From assembly GCF_018397995.1 (NCBI RefSeq), contig NZ_BBQH01000014.1, forward strand, positions 146,370-210,369: a stretch of DNA of 64,000 bases. The letters run 5' to 3'. Within the stretch, counting starts at the first letter, position 1; the number at the start of each line of letters is the position of its first letter. The notes beneath the pieces are model-generated. The model made no database searches. It was not told where the DNA came from and saw nothing but the letters and a program-made list of their open reading frames with translations. The position numbers were made by a program, and so were the translations under genes. This document shows positions 24,840-33,047 of the stretch, in pieces. The stretch comes from Rhizomonospora bruguierae (GTDB lineage Bacteria; Actinomycetota; Actinomycetes; Mycobacteriales; Micromonosporaceae).

Positions 24840-27068
24840 ATGATGGACCGTATCGACCCCGTTGTCTTCGAAGTCGTGTGGCACCGCATCCTCGACATCA
24901 CCGAAGAGATGGGCATCAAGTACATGCGCACGTCGGGCTCGCCGATCCTCGTCGGCGCCTACGACGCCAGCACCGGGATCACGCTGCCGGACGGCCAGCT
25001 CGTGGCCATGGGCCCCTACATCACCACCCAGGCGCACGTGCTGCGGTTGCTCGTCGCCTCCGTGCTGGAGCGGCGCACCGCGCACCCGGGCATCAACCCC
25101 GGCGACATGTTCATCTGCAACGACCCCTACCTGGGCGCCACCCACCAGCCCGACGTGGCGACGGTCGCCCCGGTGCACCACGACGGCGTCCTGCGCGCCT
25201 GGGTCGGCGCCTCGGGCCACTGGCTGGACATCGGCGGTTCGGAGCCGGGCGGGTTCAACATGAACGCGCGCTCCGTCTTCGACGAGGGGCTGCGGCTGCC
25301 CCCGACCAAGCTGGTCGAGGCGGGCGAGATCCGCGAGGACATCGTCGAGCTGATCATGGCGCAGGTCCGGGAGCCCCTGGCCGAGCTGGACCTGCGCGGC
25401 CAGCTCGTCGCCAACCAGGTCGGCCGCGAGCGGCTGCTCGGCATCGCCGACGAGTTCGGCCCCGAGGTGCTCGATGCCGTGCTGCGCCGGGGCATCGACC
25501 AGGTCGAGGAGCGGATGCGCCAGCGGCTGCGCTCGCTGCCCGACGGGGTGTGGCGGGAGGTGCAGTACCTCGACCACGACGGCCACGACCGGAACGTACG
25601 CAAGATCGTCTGCACCGTGACCAAGCGGGAGGACCGGCTGACGCTCGACTTCACCGGCTCGGATCCGCAGATCGACGGCTTCGCCAACTGCGCGTACGGC
25701 GGACTGCGGGCGGCGGCGCTCTCCGCCGTCTGCATCGTCCTCGGCTACGACCTCACCTGGAACGACGGCGCGGCCCGGTGCGTGGACATCACGGCGCCCC
25801 GGGGCACGATCGTGACCGCCGAGTACCCGACCCCCGTGTCGATGTCGACGATCTCCGCCATCATCGTCACGCTCAACCTCTGCCTGGTGGCGCTCTCCCG
25901 GGTCATGCTGGCCAGCCCCCGCCACCACGAGGAGGCGATGGCGAGCTGGTGCGGCACGTCCCTCGGCGTCTCCATGGTCGGCCTCAACTCCGACGGCCTG
26001 CTCACCGTGGCCCCCGAAGCGAGCCACTTCGCCGCCGGATGCGGCGCCCGCACGTACGCGGACGGGGTGGACAGCGGCGGCATCATCATCAACACGACCG
26101 CCAACATCCCGTCCATCGAGGCCACCGAGGAGGCGTACCCGCTGATCTACATGTTCCGGCGGCAGCTCGCCGACTCCGGCGGCCCGGGCCGCTTCCGCGG
26201 TGGCGTCTCCGCCGAGGTCGCGATCACCCCGTACGGGACGGCCGGGCCGCTCGCCACGTCCTTCGCGGGAGTCGGGAACGTAACGCCCAACGCGATCGGC
26301 GTGGCGGGTGGACTCCCCGGCGCGACCGTCCGGTTCCTGCGCTACCTGCGCACCCGCCACCTGGCCGGGAACCGGGCGGCGTCCCCGCTGCCGGGCTCGC
26401 TGGACGAGATCCGGGGCGAGTTCACCGTCGGTGAGCTCAACAGCTCGAAGATCCGGTTCGACACCGACATGATCGAGTACCACAACTGGCAGGGCGGCGG
26501 CGGCTTCGGCGACCCGCTGGACCGGGAGCCGCGGCTGGTCCTGACCGACGTGCGGGCCGGACTGGTCTCCCGCGGCCAGGCGCTTGGGGTGTACGGGGTG
26601 GTGCTCACCGGCGAGGCGGGCGCCGACGAGGTCGACACCGACCGCACCGAGCGGCACCGCGACGAGCTGCGCCGCGAACGCCTGCGCCGCGCGACCCCGT
26701 ACGTCGAGCCGTACCCGCTCGCGCTGCCCGACGGGCTCGCGGCCGCACCCGGCTCCGGGCGGACACGCTACTGGGACATCGTCGAGATCGACCACGACGC
26801 GCAGCGGAGCAGCTGCCTGCGCTGCGGGCACCGGCTGGGGCCGGCGCGCGCGGACTTCCGCTCCGGCTGCCTCGTCGAGGAGCTGCCCACCTCCGTCGCC
26901 GGGCCGGTCCGGGGGCAGGAGTACGTCGGCGACGCGCGGCCGGTGGCGATCCGGCTCTTCTACTGCCCCGGCTGCGGCCGCCAGGTCGAGGCCGACCTGG
27001 TGGTCCCGGGGCAGCCCGGTCCGGCGTTCACGCTCGTCGGCGCGGCGGCGGAGCCGGCCCATGGCTGA
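24840..27068 (+). CDS. HyuB-like subunit with C-terminal acetone-carboxylase-gamma-like zinc ribbon
   Basis: A 742-residue protein. Residues 1 to ~560 are a HyuB/AcxB-type domain: DPVVFEVVWHRILDITEEMG, GDMFICNDPYLGATHQPDV, LDFTGSDPQIDGFANCAYGG and EYHNWQGGGGFGDPLDREP are all typical. The last ~120 residues carry two Cys pairs (CLRCGHRLGP and YCPGCGRQVEADL), like the zinc-binding gamma subunit of acetone and acetophenone carboxylases. Standard hydantoinase B subunits lack this tail. The fusion argues for an ATP-dependent carboxylase-like reaction rather than simple hydantoin hydrolysis. Two ATGs in tandem (24840, 24843) can serve as start. It is paired with HyuA and followed by an FAH-family enzyme. 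Confidence 0.87.
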   Translation: MMDRIDPVVFEVVWHRILDITEEMGIKYMRTSGSPILVGAYDASTGITLPDGQLVAMGPYITTQAHVLRLLVASVLERRTAHPGINPGDMFICNDPYLGATHQPDVATVAPVHHDGVLRAWVGASGHWLDIGGSEPGGFNMNARSVFDEGLRLPPTKLVEAGEIREDIVELIMAQVREPLAELDLRGQLVANQVGRERLLGIADEFGPEVLDAVLRRGIDQVEERMRQRLRSLPDGVWREVQYLDHDGHDRNVRKIVCTVTKREDRLTLDFTGSDPQIDGFANCAYGGLRAAALSAVCIVLGYDLTWNDGAARCVDITAPRGTIVTAEYPTPVSMSTISAIIVTLNLCLVALSRVMLASPRHHEEAMASWCGTSLGVSMVGLNSDGLLTVAPEASHFAAGCGARTYADGVDSGGIIINTTANIPSIEATEEAYPLIYMFRRQLADSGGPGRFRGGVSAEVAITPYGTAGPLATSFAGVGNVTPNAIGVAGGLPGATVRFLRYLRTRHLAGNRAASPLPGSLDEIRGEFTVGELNSSKIRFDTDMIEYHNWQGGGGFGDPLDREPRLVLTDVRAGLVSRGQALGVYGVVLTGEAGADEVDTDRTERHRDELRRERLRRATPYVEPYPLALPDGLAAAPGSGRTRYWDIVEIDHDAQRSSCLRCGHRLGPARADFRSGCLVEELPTSVAGPVRGQEYVGDARPVAIRLFYCPGCGRQVEADLVVPGQPGPAFTLVGAAAEPAHG

Positions 27069-27158
27069 GCTGACCGACCGGGAGGGCGCGAGCCGGCAAC
27101 CGGCCGACGCCGCGCCGATCTGCCGGGTCGTCAAGTCGAGTGAGGGAAAGGGAACATC

Positions 27159-28007
27159 GTGCGCATTGGTCGGATAGCTGTCGGTGGCCGGACCGAGTTC
27201 GCCGTCGAGGTGGCGCCGCGATCGTGGGCGCCCCTGTCGGCGGTCGGCCTCGACTACCCCGATCTGCCGAGCCTGATCACCGACCTGGGCTCGGTGACCG
27301 ACCGGGTCGCCCAGGGCGGGCTCAGCACCATCGAGGCGGATGATCTCACCCTGAGGTGCCCGGTGGTGCGCCCCGCGAAGATGCTCGCCATCGGCCTGAA
27401 CTACGCCGATCACGCCCGGGAGACCGGGGCGACCCCGCCGGAACGCCCGGTGGTCTTCGCGAAGTACACCAACTCGCTGAACGACCCGTACGGTCGGGTG
27501 GTGATCGGCGGCGACGTGACGCAGCAGGCGGACTACGAGGCGGAACTCGCCGTGGTGATCGGCCGGCGCGCGCGGCGGGTGGCCGAGGCCGACGCGTACG
27601 CGCACGTCTTCGGCTACGCGGTGGCCAACGACGTGTCGGCGCGGGACTGGCAGCGCACCGACGCCCAGTTCTCCCGATCGAAGAGCGCCGACACGTTCTG
27701 CCCGGTCGGGCCGTGCGTCACCACCGCCGACGAGGTCCCGGAGCCGGGCGCCCTGCGCATCTCCTCGCGGGTGAACGGCGAGGTGCGGCAGGATTCGACC
27801 ACCGCCCAGATGATCTTCACGATCCCGCGGCTGATCGCCTTCCTGTCCGCGACCATCACCCTGGAGCCCGGCGACGTGATCCTCACCGGGACGCCGCCGG
27901 GCGTCGGCCTCGGCTTCCGGCCGCCGCGCTTCCTGGCCCCCGGCGACGTCGTGGAGTGCGAGGTGGAGGGGCTCGGCATGATCAGGAACGAGTTCGTCGG
28001 GGCTTGA
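27159..28007 (+). CDS. Fumarylacetoacetate hydrolase (FAH) family enzyme
   Basis: A 282-residue protein of the FAH/HpcE/FahD fold. Visible signatures are the early motif MLAIGLNYADHARETG and the metal-binding pair of acidic residues in DYEAELAVVIGRRARRV. VFGYAVANDVSARDWQ, GDVILTGTPPGVGLGF and GDVVECEVEGLGMIRNEF complete the fold. The family splits C-C bonds in beta-diketo acids, decarboxylates oxaloacetate, or hydrates and isomerises dienoic acids, using Mg or Mn. The GTG start follows GAGGGAAAGGGAA. It is 90 bases after the HyuB gene on the same strand and is taken to be the last gene of the operon. In this context it would act on a beta-keto acid produced by the carboxylase-like pair. Confidence 0.9.
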   Translation: MRIGRIAVGGRTEFAVEVAPRSWAPLSAVGLDYPDLPSLITDLGSVTDRVAQGGLSTIEADDLTLRCPVVRPAKMLAIGLNYADHARETGATPPERPVVFAKYTNSLNDPYGRVVIGGDVTQQADYEAELAVVIGRRARRVAEADAYAHVFGYAVANDVSARDWQRTDAQFSRSKSADTFCPVGPCVTTADEVPEPGALRISSRVNGEVRQDSTTAQMIFTIPRLIAFLSATITLEPGDVILTGTPPGVGLGFRPPRFLAPGDVVECEVEGLGMIRNEFVGA

Positions 28008-28042
28008 CGGGTCCGCTTCGGGCGGGGACGGTGCGACCGGGT

Positions 28043-28180
28043 CACCGCCTCGGTCTCGCCGGCAAGCCCGTCGGAAACCACATCTCCACCATCTTCACCA
28101 AACTGCAGGCCGCCATCCGCGCCGAAGCCATTGTCCGCGCCCGGGACGCAGGGCTCGGCCGTGACCGACCGGGCTATTGA
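28043..28180 (+). pseudogene. Relic of a LuxR-type response regulator C-terminus
   Basis: The frame reads HRLGLAGKPVGNHISTIFTK and continues LQAAIRAEAIVRARDAGLG. This is the second half of a NarL/LuxR helix-turn-helix, where intact proteins have L(S)xKTVxNHVSxIFxKLxVxxRAEAIxxAREAGLG. No receiver domain or first HTH helix is upstream; instead the sequence abuts the end of the FAH-family gene. Only the C-terminal ~40 residues survive, so it is a non-functional fragment, probably left by a deletion. Confidence 0.75.
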
Positions 28181-28279
28181 CCCGGCCGGCCCGCACGCCG
28201 GTGAGTCGAATACCTCACGCCCCGGCCGGGGCCCGCGAATCCCGGGGTCCCGGCCGGTCACCGCCGGGTCGCGCGACGG

Positions 28280-28927
28280 TCAGGTCTGCGGCCGTGACCC
28301 GGCGGAGAACCAGTTTGGGAAGTCGGCGGCGAGCGGACCGTGCACCCGCACCTGCGGCGACGGCAACCGGGTGCGACCGACCACGACCTGTGCGAGCGCG
28401 GGTCGGTCGGTATTTACCCACAGGTCTACATCGAAGCCCGGCGGCCGGCAGCATGCCGTCACGTCGCCGGGCCGGGCCACCAGCCATCCGGTGCCCTGCG
28501 GATCGTCGGTGAACTGGAACTCCAGCACCGTTCGGCCCGGCGGCAGCCGGTCGTGCCGGACGATCTGCCGCAACCGCCATAGCAGCCAGCCCGCGTCGAG
28601 CTGAGCCGGATCGGGGTGACCGAACAACCACTGCCGGGCCCAGTCTCCGAGCTGCCAGACCAAGGGCGCCAGCGCCTGGCCCGCCGCGGTCAACTCGTAC
28701 CCGCCCGGCGGGTACGAGTCGACCAGCCCGGTGGCCCGCATCCGGCGCAGTCGGCCTGCCAACAGGGTGCGGCTGAGCTGCGGAAGGCCACGGTGGATGT
28801 CGTTGAATCGGTGCGAGCCGAGCAGCAACTCCCGGACGATCAGCAACGTCCAGCGGTCGCCGACGGCGGCCACGGCCGCGGTGACCGGGCAGTACTCCGC
28901 CAGCCGGTCCAGTTTTTGTACCACCAC
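28280..28927 (-). CDS. HxlR-family winged-helix regulator with C-terminal extension
   Basis: A 215-residue regulator. The first ~100 residues are a MarR/HxlR winged helix: YCPVTAAVAAVGDRWTLLIV, HRFNDIHRGLPQLSRTLLAG and LVDSYPPGGYELTAAGQAL, including the conserved Cys13 that can sense redox or aldehydes in HxlR proteins. The remaining ~110 residues look like an SCP2-type ligand-binding domain (RTVLEFQFTDDPQGTGW, VDLWVNTDRPALAQVVVG). GTG start. It is divergent from a methyltransferase gene 55 bases away and may control it. The C-terminal domain could bind a small hydrophobic ligand. Confidence 0.85.
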   Translation of the reverse strand: MVVQKLDRLAEYCPVTAAVAAVGDRWTLLIVRELLLGSHRFNDIHRGLPQLSRTLLAGRLRRMRATGLVDSYPPGGYELTAAGQALAPLVWQLGDWARQWLFGHPDPAQLDAGWLLWRLRQIVRHDRLPPGRTVLEFQFTDDPQGTGWLVARPGDVTACCRPPGFDVDLWVNTDRPALAQVVVGRTRLPSPQVRVHGPLAADFPNWFSAGSRPQT

Positions 28928-28982
28928 TCTGGCATTCTGCCACCTAGCCTGGTGGCCCGGACAATGACGACAGGGAGACCCG

Positions 28983-29723
28983 GTGAGCCGGCACTACGAC
29001 GAGTTCCTCGCCCCGCACTACACCTGGATGTTCGGCGCCTCCTATGAGGACCTGGTCCGGGAGCAGGTGGAGCTGTTCCGGCAGGTCGACGTGACCGGGC
29101 CGGCGGACGCCGGAACCGCTCTCGACCTGGGCTGCGGATCCGGTTTCCAGTCCGTCGCACTGGCCAGCCTGGGCTACCGCACCATCCTGGCGGTGGACGC
29201 CAGTGCCTCGCTGCTGGCCGAGCTGGACGCGCACGCTACGGACTGGCCCGCCATCCGACCGATGCATGACGACCTCCGGGCAGCGGTGGCCGGCATCGAG
29301 CCGGGCTCGATGGAGCTGGCCGTGTGCATGGGCGACACGCTCACCCACCTGCCGGACCCGGCCGAGATCGGCCGCCTCTTCAGTGACCTGCACACGGCGC
29401 TGGCGCCCGGTGGCCGGCTGGTACTCACCTTCCGGGACCTGGCTCGCCCGGTCGCCGGCAGTGACCGGTTCATCCTCGTCCGGTCGGCCGCCGACCGCAT
29501 CCTCACCTGCTTCCTGGAGTACGCGCCGGACACCGTCACCGTGCACGACGTGCTACACCGGCGGACCGCCCCAGGTGGCGACTGGACGCTGTCCGCCAGC
29601 TCCTACCAGAAGCTACGGATCGCACCGGAATGGGTGGCCGGCCAGCTGGTCGCCGCTGGCTTCACCGTGGACCACTGCGGGTCGGGGCCACGCCGGATGT
29701 GCCTCGTGACCGCGACCCGCTGA
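28983..29723 (+). CDS. Class I SAM-dependent methyltransferase
   Basis: A 246-residue Rossmann-fold methyltransferase. Motif I is TALDLGCGSGFQSVALASLG, motif II has ILAVDASASLLAEL, and motif IV ELAVCMGDTLTHLPD; LAPGGRLVLTFRDLARP follows. The N-terminus HYDEFLAPHYTWMFG resembles a substrate lid. The GTG start has GGGAG upstream. It is divergent from the HxlR regulator, is followed by a hairpin terminator, and seems to be transcribed alone. The methyl acceptor cannot be predicted. Confidence 0.87.
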   Translation: MSRHYDEFLAPHYTWMFGASYEDLVREQVELFRQVDVTGPADAGTALDLGCGSGFQSVALASLGYRTILAVDASASLLAELDAHATDWPAIRPMHDDLRAAVAGIEPGSMELAVCMGDTLTHLPDPAEIGRLFSDLHTALAPGGRLVLTFRDLARPVAGSDRFILVRSAADRILTCFLEYAPDTVTVHDVLHRRTAPGGDWTLSASSYQKLRIAPEWVAGQLVAAGFTVDHCGSGPRRMCLVTATR

Positions 29724-29739
29724 TCCGGCGTTGGTCGAT

Positions 29740-29759
29740 GTCTCCGCCACGGCGGAGAC
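29740..29759 (+). terminator. Hairpin terminator after the methyltransferase
   Basis: GTCTCCGCC and GGCGGAGAC form a perfect 9-bp stem 17 bases after the stop codon, with a very short AC loop that would open by a base pair or two in practice. Confidence 0.6.
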
Positions 29760-30082
29760 CGTCGCGACTGGTGGTCGGCAGGCCCACATTCAAGCCGGCC
29801 GGAATCGGTTGATATCGACTATCTTTGATCATTCGGCTTCGTGCCGAGCTGCCGTGACGACGCCAGTGGCCCAGGCGGGACTGCCATGACAGGCGACTTT
29901 AAGCTGGTACTGCTGTGCCGTTCCCGCTGTGGGGACCTTTGCCCGCGGCGGCGACCGCCGGCTGCTGGCTCCGCCGGCAGCCGGCCACGTGGAACAACTC
30001 TTACGATGATGAGGAGTTCGTCATCTGAACGCGCCCGCCACGGTCGCGCGGGTGCGGGGCTGCCCGACCGAGGGGGAGCATC
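29760..30082. other. Non-coding stretch between methyltransferase and relic genes
   Basis: About 320 bases with stops in all frames and no recognisable protein similarity, repeat or RNA. Slightly AT-richer sequence near 29810-29830 (TTGATATCGACTATCTTTGA) could hold a promoter, but no clear -35/-10 pair was found. AGGGGGAGC just before 30083 is a ribosome binding site for the damaged gene downstream. Confidence 0.5.
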
Positions 30083-30330
30083 ATGCAGTTCGGCTTCGAT
30101 GTGGGTGAGCGGGAGCGTCACCGTGTCACGTTCACTTCAGCGAGGCCTGGGGGCCACTGCGCGTCGCGGTGGACGGGGTTACCACGATGCGACGTTTCTT
30201 GATGTTCGGCCTCAGCCGGGCCCGGCGTTTCGAGTTCCCGGTCGGCGAGCGCGAGCGACACGCCGTTCTCATCGAGATGCGACGCGAGGCGGTGTTCGGC
30301 GTCTTCCGCCCCCGGAGGTACCGGATCTTC
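30083..30330 (+). pseudogene. Small beta-rich actinobacterial protein gene with a 1-base frameshift
   Basis: A strong ribosome binding site (AGGGGGAGC) precedes ATG, and the frame reads MQFGFDVGERERHRVTFT. It then fails. Shifting by one base after 30135 restores FSEAWGPLRVAVDG, then RRFEFPVGERERHAVLIEMR and FGVFRPRRYRIF. The motif F-x-V-G-E-R-E-R-H-x-V occurs once in each frame, which shows that both belong to one protein with an internal repeat. A single missing base explains the break. The intact protein would be about 85 residues or more, but it now runs directly into a tRNA-synthetase fragment. Function unknown. Confidence 0.65.
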
Positions 30331-30666
30331 AAGCAGGCGCTGACCCGCATCTGGGACCTGGTGCGGCGGAGCAACGCCTACGTGGACGAGCGTGCGCCGT
30401 GGAAGCTGGCGAAGGCCGCCGAGGGGGGCGACGACGCGGCGTCGGCCACATTGGACACGACGCTGCATCACCTGGTGGCGGCCGTTCGCCAGCTCGGCGC
30501 GCTCGTCTTGCCGTTCCTGCCCGGCCCGGGCGCGGCCGTTCTCGCAGCGCTCGGCTCGTCCGCCGGCTCCGTACCCCCGGCGGCGTCCTGGCTGGACGGC
30601 ATCCAGGGCACCAGGGTCGAGAAGCCGCCGGCGCTGTTCCCGCGATTGGAGCTGCGCGAGCCGTAA
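30331..30666 (+). pseudogene. Methionyl-tRNA synthetase C-terminal (anticodon-binding domain) fragment
   Basis: The frame reads ALTRIWDLVRRSNAYVDERA, PWKLAKAAEG, TTLHHLVAAVRQLGALVLPF and RVEKPPALFPRLEL. This is the end of the MetRS anticodon-binding helical domain, including the typical N-x-Y-x-D/E-x-x-x-P-W-K-L-A-K motif and the closing P-LFPR sequence. The Rossmann catalytic domain, HIGH, KMSKS and zinc knuckle are all missing. The fragment is in frame with the second half of the preceding small gene, so the two form an accidental chimera. It is unlikely to be functional as a synthetase. Confidence 0.75.
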
Positions 30667-30731
30667 CGGGGCCGGGCTGCCCCCGTTCCGGTTCCGCTAG
30701 CGGAACGGCTACCAGCGGGCGGGCGAAGTGA

Positions 30732-31337
30732 TCAGTCCGTGTGCTCGCCGAGGAGGTCGGCGTACATATCAACGTCCACGGTGTCGTATGGGCAGCATTC
30801 GACGAGTCGGTTCAGCCGCTCCGCGATCTCGTCCGGGTCGAGGTTGAGGCGTTCGCACAGGTCACGGTGTGCGCCCACGAGCGGCTCAGCGATCTCCTCC
30901 GGCTCGGTACGGGTGATGTGGTACGCGTCGCGGAGATGTCCGGACAGTTCGTCCCAGACGAGGATGGCCTCTTCGACCAGGTCGAGCGCGGCGGGGTTCG
31001 CGGGGTAGGCGCAGAGGATCTCGACTTCGGCGGCCAGGCGGTGGCCGGCGGCCTCCACATCGGAGATCTGCCACCTGCTGCCGGTGGTGGCCTGCGACGC
31101 GTCCCGGACAGCGGCGCGGAAGTCGGCGAGGCCGGACTTGTCGGCGGTGTCGAGCATGCCGGCCTCGGCCAGCAACAGGGCTGCGAACAGGCGGTCCCGG
31201 ACCGCATGCCCCGCCACCAGGTCGGCCAGCTGGCGGGGCGACAACACCCTACCGGCCGGTTCGCCGGCGGGTGGCGCCACTCGGCGGGGTGACCCCTGAC
31301 GAAGGTCGTAGTGCCGGCCGATGACCGTTCCACCCAC
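30732..31337 (-). CDS. Hypothetical protein, helical, acidic C-terminus
   Basis: Up to 201 residues with good actinobacterial codon use, but no family I recognise. The sequence looks mostly alpha-helical: LADLVAGHAVRDRLFAALLL, VEAAGHRLAAEVEIL, LVEEAILVWDELSGHLRDAY, LVGAHRDLCERLNLDPDEIA. It has an acidic end (VDVDMYADLLGEHTD) and no signal or membrane segment, suggesting a cytoplasmic protein. The start is doubtful: the GTG given is the longest option without a good ribosome binding site, and an internal GTG before LSPRQLADL would give a shorter protein. It stands alone between the MetRS relic and the zinc island. Confidence 0.5.
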   Translation of the reverse strand: MGGTVIGRHYDLRQGSPRRVAPPAGEPAGRVLSPRQLADLVAGHAVRDRLFAALLLAEAGMLDTADKSGLADFRAAVRDASQATTGSRWQISDVEAAGHRLAAEVEILCAYPANPAALDLVEEAILVWDELSGHLRDAYHITRTEPEEIAEPLVGAHRDLCERLNLDPDEIAERLNRLVECCPYDTVDVDMYADLLGEHTD

Positions 31338-31399
31338 CCCCAGAACCGAGCCAGCGGCTGACCGATGTACCGGTCCACGTCGCGGCGGCCACCACCGTA

Positions 31400-31432
31400 A
31401 CGGCCCCCGACCGGCTTGTGGTCGGGGGCCGT
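31400..31432 (-). terminator. Hairpin terminator at the end of the secreted-protein pair
   Basis: ACGGCCCCCGACC / GGTCGGGGGCCGT form a perfect 13-bp stem with a 7-base loop, placed 16 bases beyond the stop of the leftward gene ending at 31449. Confidence 0.78.
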
Positions 31433-31448
31433 GGTGTGATGACGGTTG

Positions 31449-32096
31449 TTAGCCGACCTGGACGGTGTAGCTCACGGCGGGGCTGGCGACCCCGGCGCCG
31501 CCCTGGGCGGTGGCCCTGAACACGAGGGTGTAGGTGCCGAGTGCCGAGAACGCCCAGTTGCCGTGGGCGTGCGTGCCGGCGCTGATGTTGCCGGGCCAGG
31601 TGGAGATCGGGCAGCCGGCGGCGGTGTTGGAGTTGAGCCGGTAGGTGGGTACACCCAGGGCGTTGGTGGTGTAGAGGGTGAGCCGGCCACCGGCGGGGAC
31701 GGAGGAGACGCTGACCAGTTCCATTTTGATCGGTCCCTGGGCCGCGGGCACGTCCTCGGTGTTCCAGCCGGCCCACAGCAGGTTGGTGTCCTCGGCCTGC
31801 GGGCCGACGTAGACGGTGGAACCGGCCGTGCCGAGGCAGGTCCAGGCGGATCCGCTGGGGACCGTGATGGCGGAGCTTGGCAGGAGCCGCAGGATCGTGC
31901 CCGCGGGGGAGAGGTCGTCGTTGGCGGGGTTGTACGTCTTGATGTCGAGGGTGAGCGCGCCGCTGGCGTAGTCGATGTCGAGGATGTCGACGTGGCCCGC
32001 CTGGATGGTGGCGGCGGACGCCGGTGCGGCGGCGAGGCCGATGACGGTGGCGGTGACGGCGGCGGTGACCGCGAACAGCCGCTTGCTGATCCGCAT
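31449..32096 (-). CDS. Secreted single-domain surface-repeat protein (TIGR03769-like)
   Basis: A 215-residue exported protein. The Sec signal peptide is MRISKRLFAVTAAVTATVIG with cleavage after PASA. The rest is one copy of the actinobacterial surface-anchored repeat domain: AGHVDILDIDYASG, LGTAGSTVYVGPQ, LLWAGWNTED, THAHGNWAFSALGTYTLVF. Conserved GHVD and HAH residues could bind a metal. It has no sorting signal or membrane anchor, so it is probably released or wall-bound by other contacts. GGAGAAA precedes the ATG. It lies 45 bases downstream of a paralogue, both behind a Zur-like box, so it is expected to be made during zinc shortage and to work with the ZnuABC-like transporter encoded nearby. 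Confidence 0.82.
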   Translation of the reverse strand: MRISKRLFAVTAAVTATVIGLAAAPASAATIQAGHVDILDIDYASGALTLDIKTYNPANDDLSPAGTILRLLPSSAITVPSGSAWTCLGTAGSTVYVGPQAEDTNLLWAGWNTEDVPAAQGPIKMELVSVSSVPAGGRLTLYTTNALGVPTYRLNSNTAAGCPISTWPGNISAGTHAHGNWAFSALGTYTLVFRATAQGGAGVASPAVSYTVQVG

Positions 32097-32141
32097 GGTT
32101 GATTTCTCCGTTCTACCGAGCGGAAGCCGGGTCAGGGGGCG

Positions 32142-32795
32142 TCAGCACCGGACCTGGAAGGTGAGCCAGGCCGGCGCCGAGGTCACCCGCTTGCCGGTGG
32201 TGGCCAGGATCCCGGTGACCTCGACCTTGATGCGGTAGGTGCCGGCCTTCTCGAACGCCCAGTTGAGGTGCATGTGGCTGCCCACCGGCCTGGTGATCGC
32301 GTCGGGTAGGCCGTCTTCGCTGTTGACGAGCACGGTCGGCGCGCCGGTCGGGCCGGTGGTGAACAGGCTGAACCCGCCCGGACCGAGCACCCGGGTGACC
32401 CTGATCTGGACACTGTCCCCGGCGAAGACGCCCGATTCCAACTCCTCGGTGGCAAGGCCCGCCCACAACAGGTTCTCGTCCTGGACCTCGGGGAGGATGT
32501 GGACGGTGGCGCCGGGGGCACCGAGGAACCGGTACCTCGGGTCGTTCGGCACGGTCACGGCAGCCTCGGGCTTGACGACGAACACCACGTCGGCCGGGTC
32601 GCGTTCCACGTCCGGGTCGGCGGTCTCGTCGTGGACCGAGATCTCGAGTGCGCCGTTTTCGAAGGCGACGTCGACCGTGTCGACGTGCCCTCGGGACAGC
32701 ACCACGGTGCCGGCCTGGGCGGGTGCGCCCCAGGCCAGCATCCCGGCGGTCATCGCCGCCACGACGGCGGTCAGTGTCGAAGTCCTGGCTCGCAT
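32142..32795 (-). CDS. Secreted single-domain surface-repeat protein (TIGR03769-like), paralogue
   Basis: A 217-residue secreted protein with signal peptide MRARTSTLTAVVAAMTAGML ending at APAQA. One repeat domain follows, with RGHVDTVDVAFENG, FLGAPGATVHILPEVQ, LLWAGLATEE and SHMHLNWAFEKAGTYRIKV. The GHVD and H-M-H residues fit the same site as in its neighbours. It ends QVRC, with a lone C-terminal Cys of unclear meaning. GAGGAGG precedes the ATG, and a Zur-like box lies about 50 bases upstream. It is first in a two-gene leftward unit and divergent from the longer paralogue at 33048. Confidence 0.82.
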   Translation of the reverse strand: MRARTSTLTAVVAAMTAGMLAWGAPAQAGTVVLSRGHVDTVDVAFENGALEISVHDETADPDVERDPADVVFVVKPEAAVTVPNDPRYRFLGAPGATVHILPEVQDENLLWAGLATEELESGVFAGDSVQIRVTRVLGPGGFSLFTTGPTGAPTVLVNSEDGLPDAITRPVGSHMHLNWAFEKAGTYRIKVEVTGILATTGKRVTSAPAWLTFQVRC

Positions 32796-32842
32796 GCGAC
32801 CCCTCCTCACACCCGCGGCACCGCGCCGCAGGTAGTTGAAAA

Positions 32843-32857
32843 CGATAACCGTTCTCA
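32843..32857. promoter_or_regulatory. Zur-like box before the two secreted paralogues
   Basis: CGATAACCGTTCTCA matches 13 of 15 positions of the palindrome TGATAACCGTTTTCA, a form of the actinobacterial Zur site. It is 48 bases upstream of the ATG at 32795, in the position of the promoter. Confidence 0.55.
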
Positions 32858-33007
32858 GTTGACTGTCAATGGTCGACCCACCTGGCGGTGCCAGGGTGGC
32901 CCGGCCCGGCCGAGCAAGTGCTGTCCTATGTGGAATGCAAGGCTGCCGGTGTGGTCGGGTCTGACCATCTCGACATGGCGTCGGGGGTGTGCTAACTTCC
33001 GGCAATA

Positions 33008-33022
33008 TGACATCGGTTTTCA
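33008..33022. promoter_or_regulatory. Zur-like box before the 486-residue surface protein
   Basis: TGACATCGGTTTTCA lies 25 bases before the ATG at 33048. It shares the half-site CGGTTTTCA with the box at 45073 and, except for the last base, with the one at 41816, and is consistent with zinc-dependent repression. Confidence 0.6.
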
Positions 33023-33047
33023 TTTCAAAGAATCTGGAGGGAGGGGA

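Noticed and set aside
27060..27177. Short frame starting ATGGCTGAGC at the end of HyuB
   Set aside because: No ribosome binding site, it overlaps the start of the FAH gene in another frame, and the translation looks random.
24384..27605. Over 1000-codon minus-strand frame across HyuA, HyuB and FAH genes
   Set aside because: It is the mirror of the wobble pattern of the plus-strand genes and has no recognisable motif or start signal.
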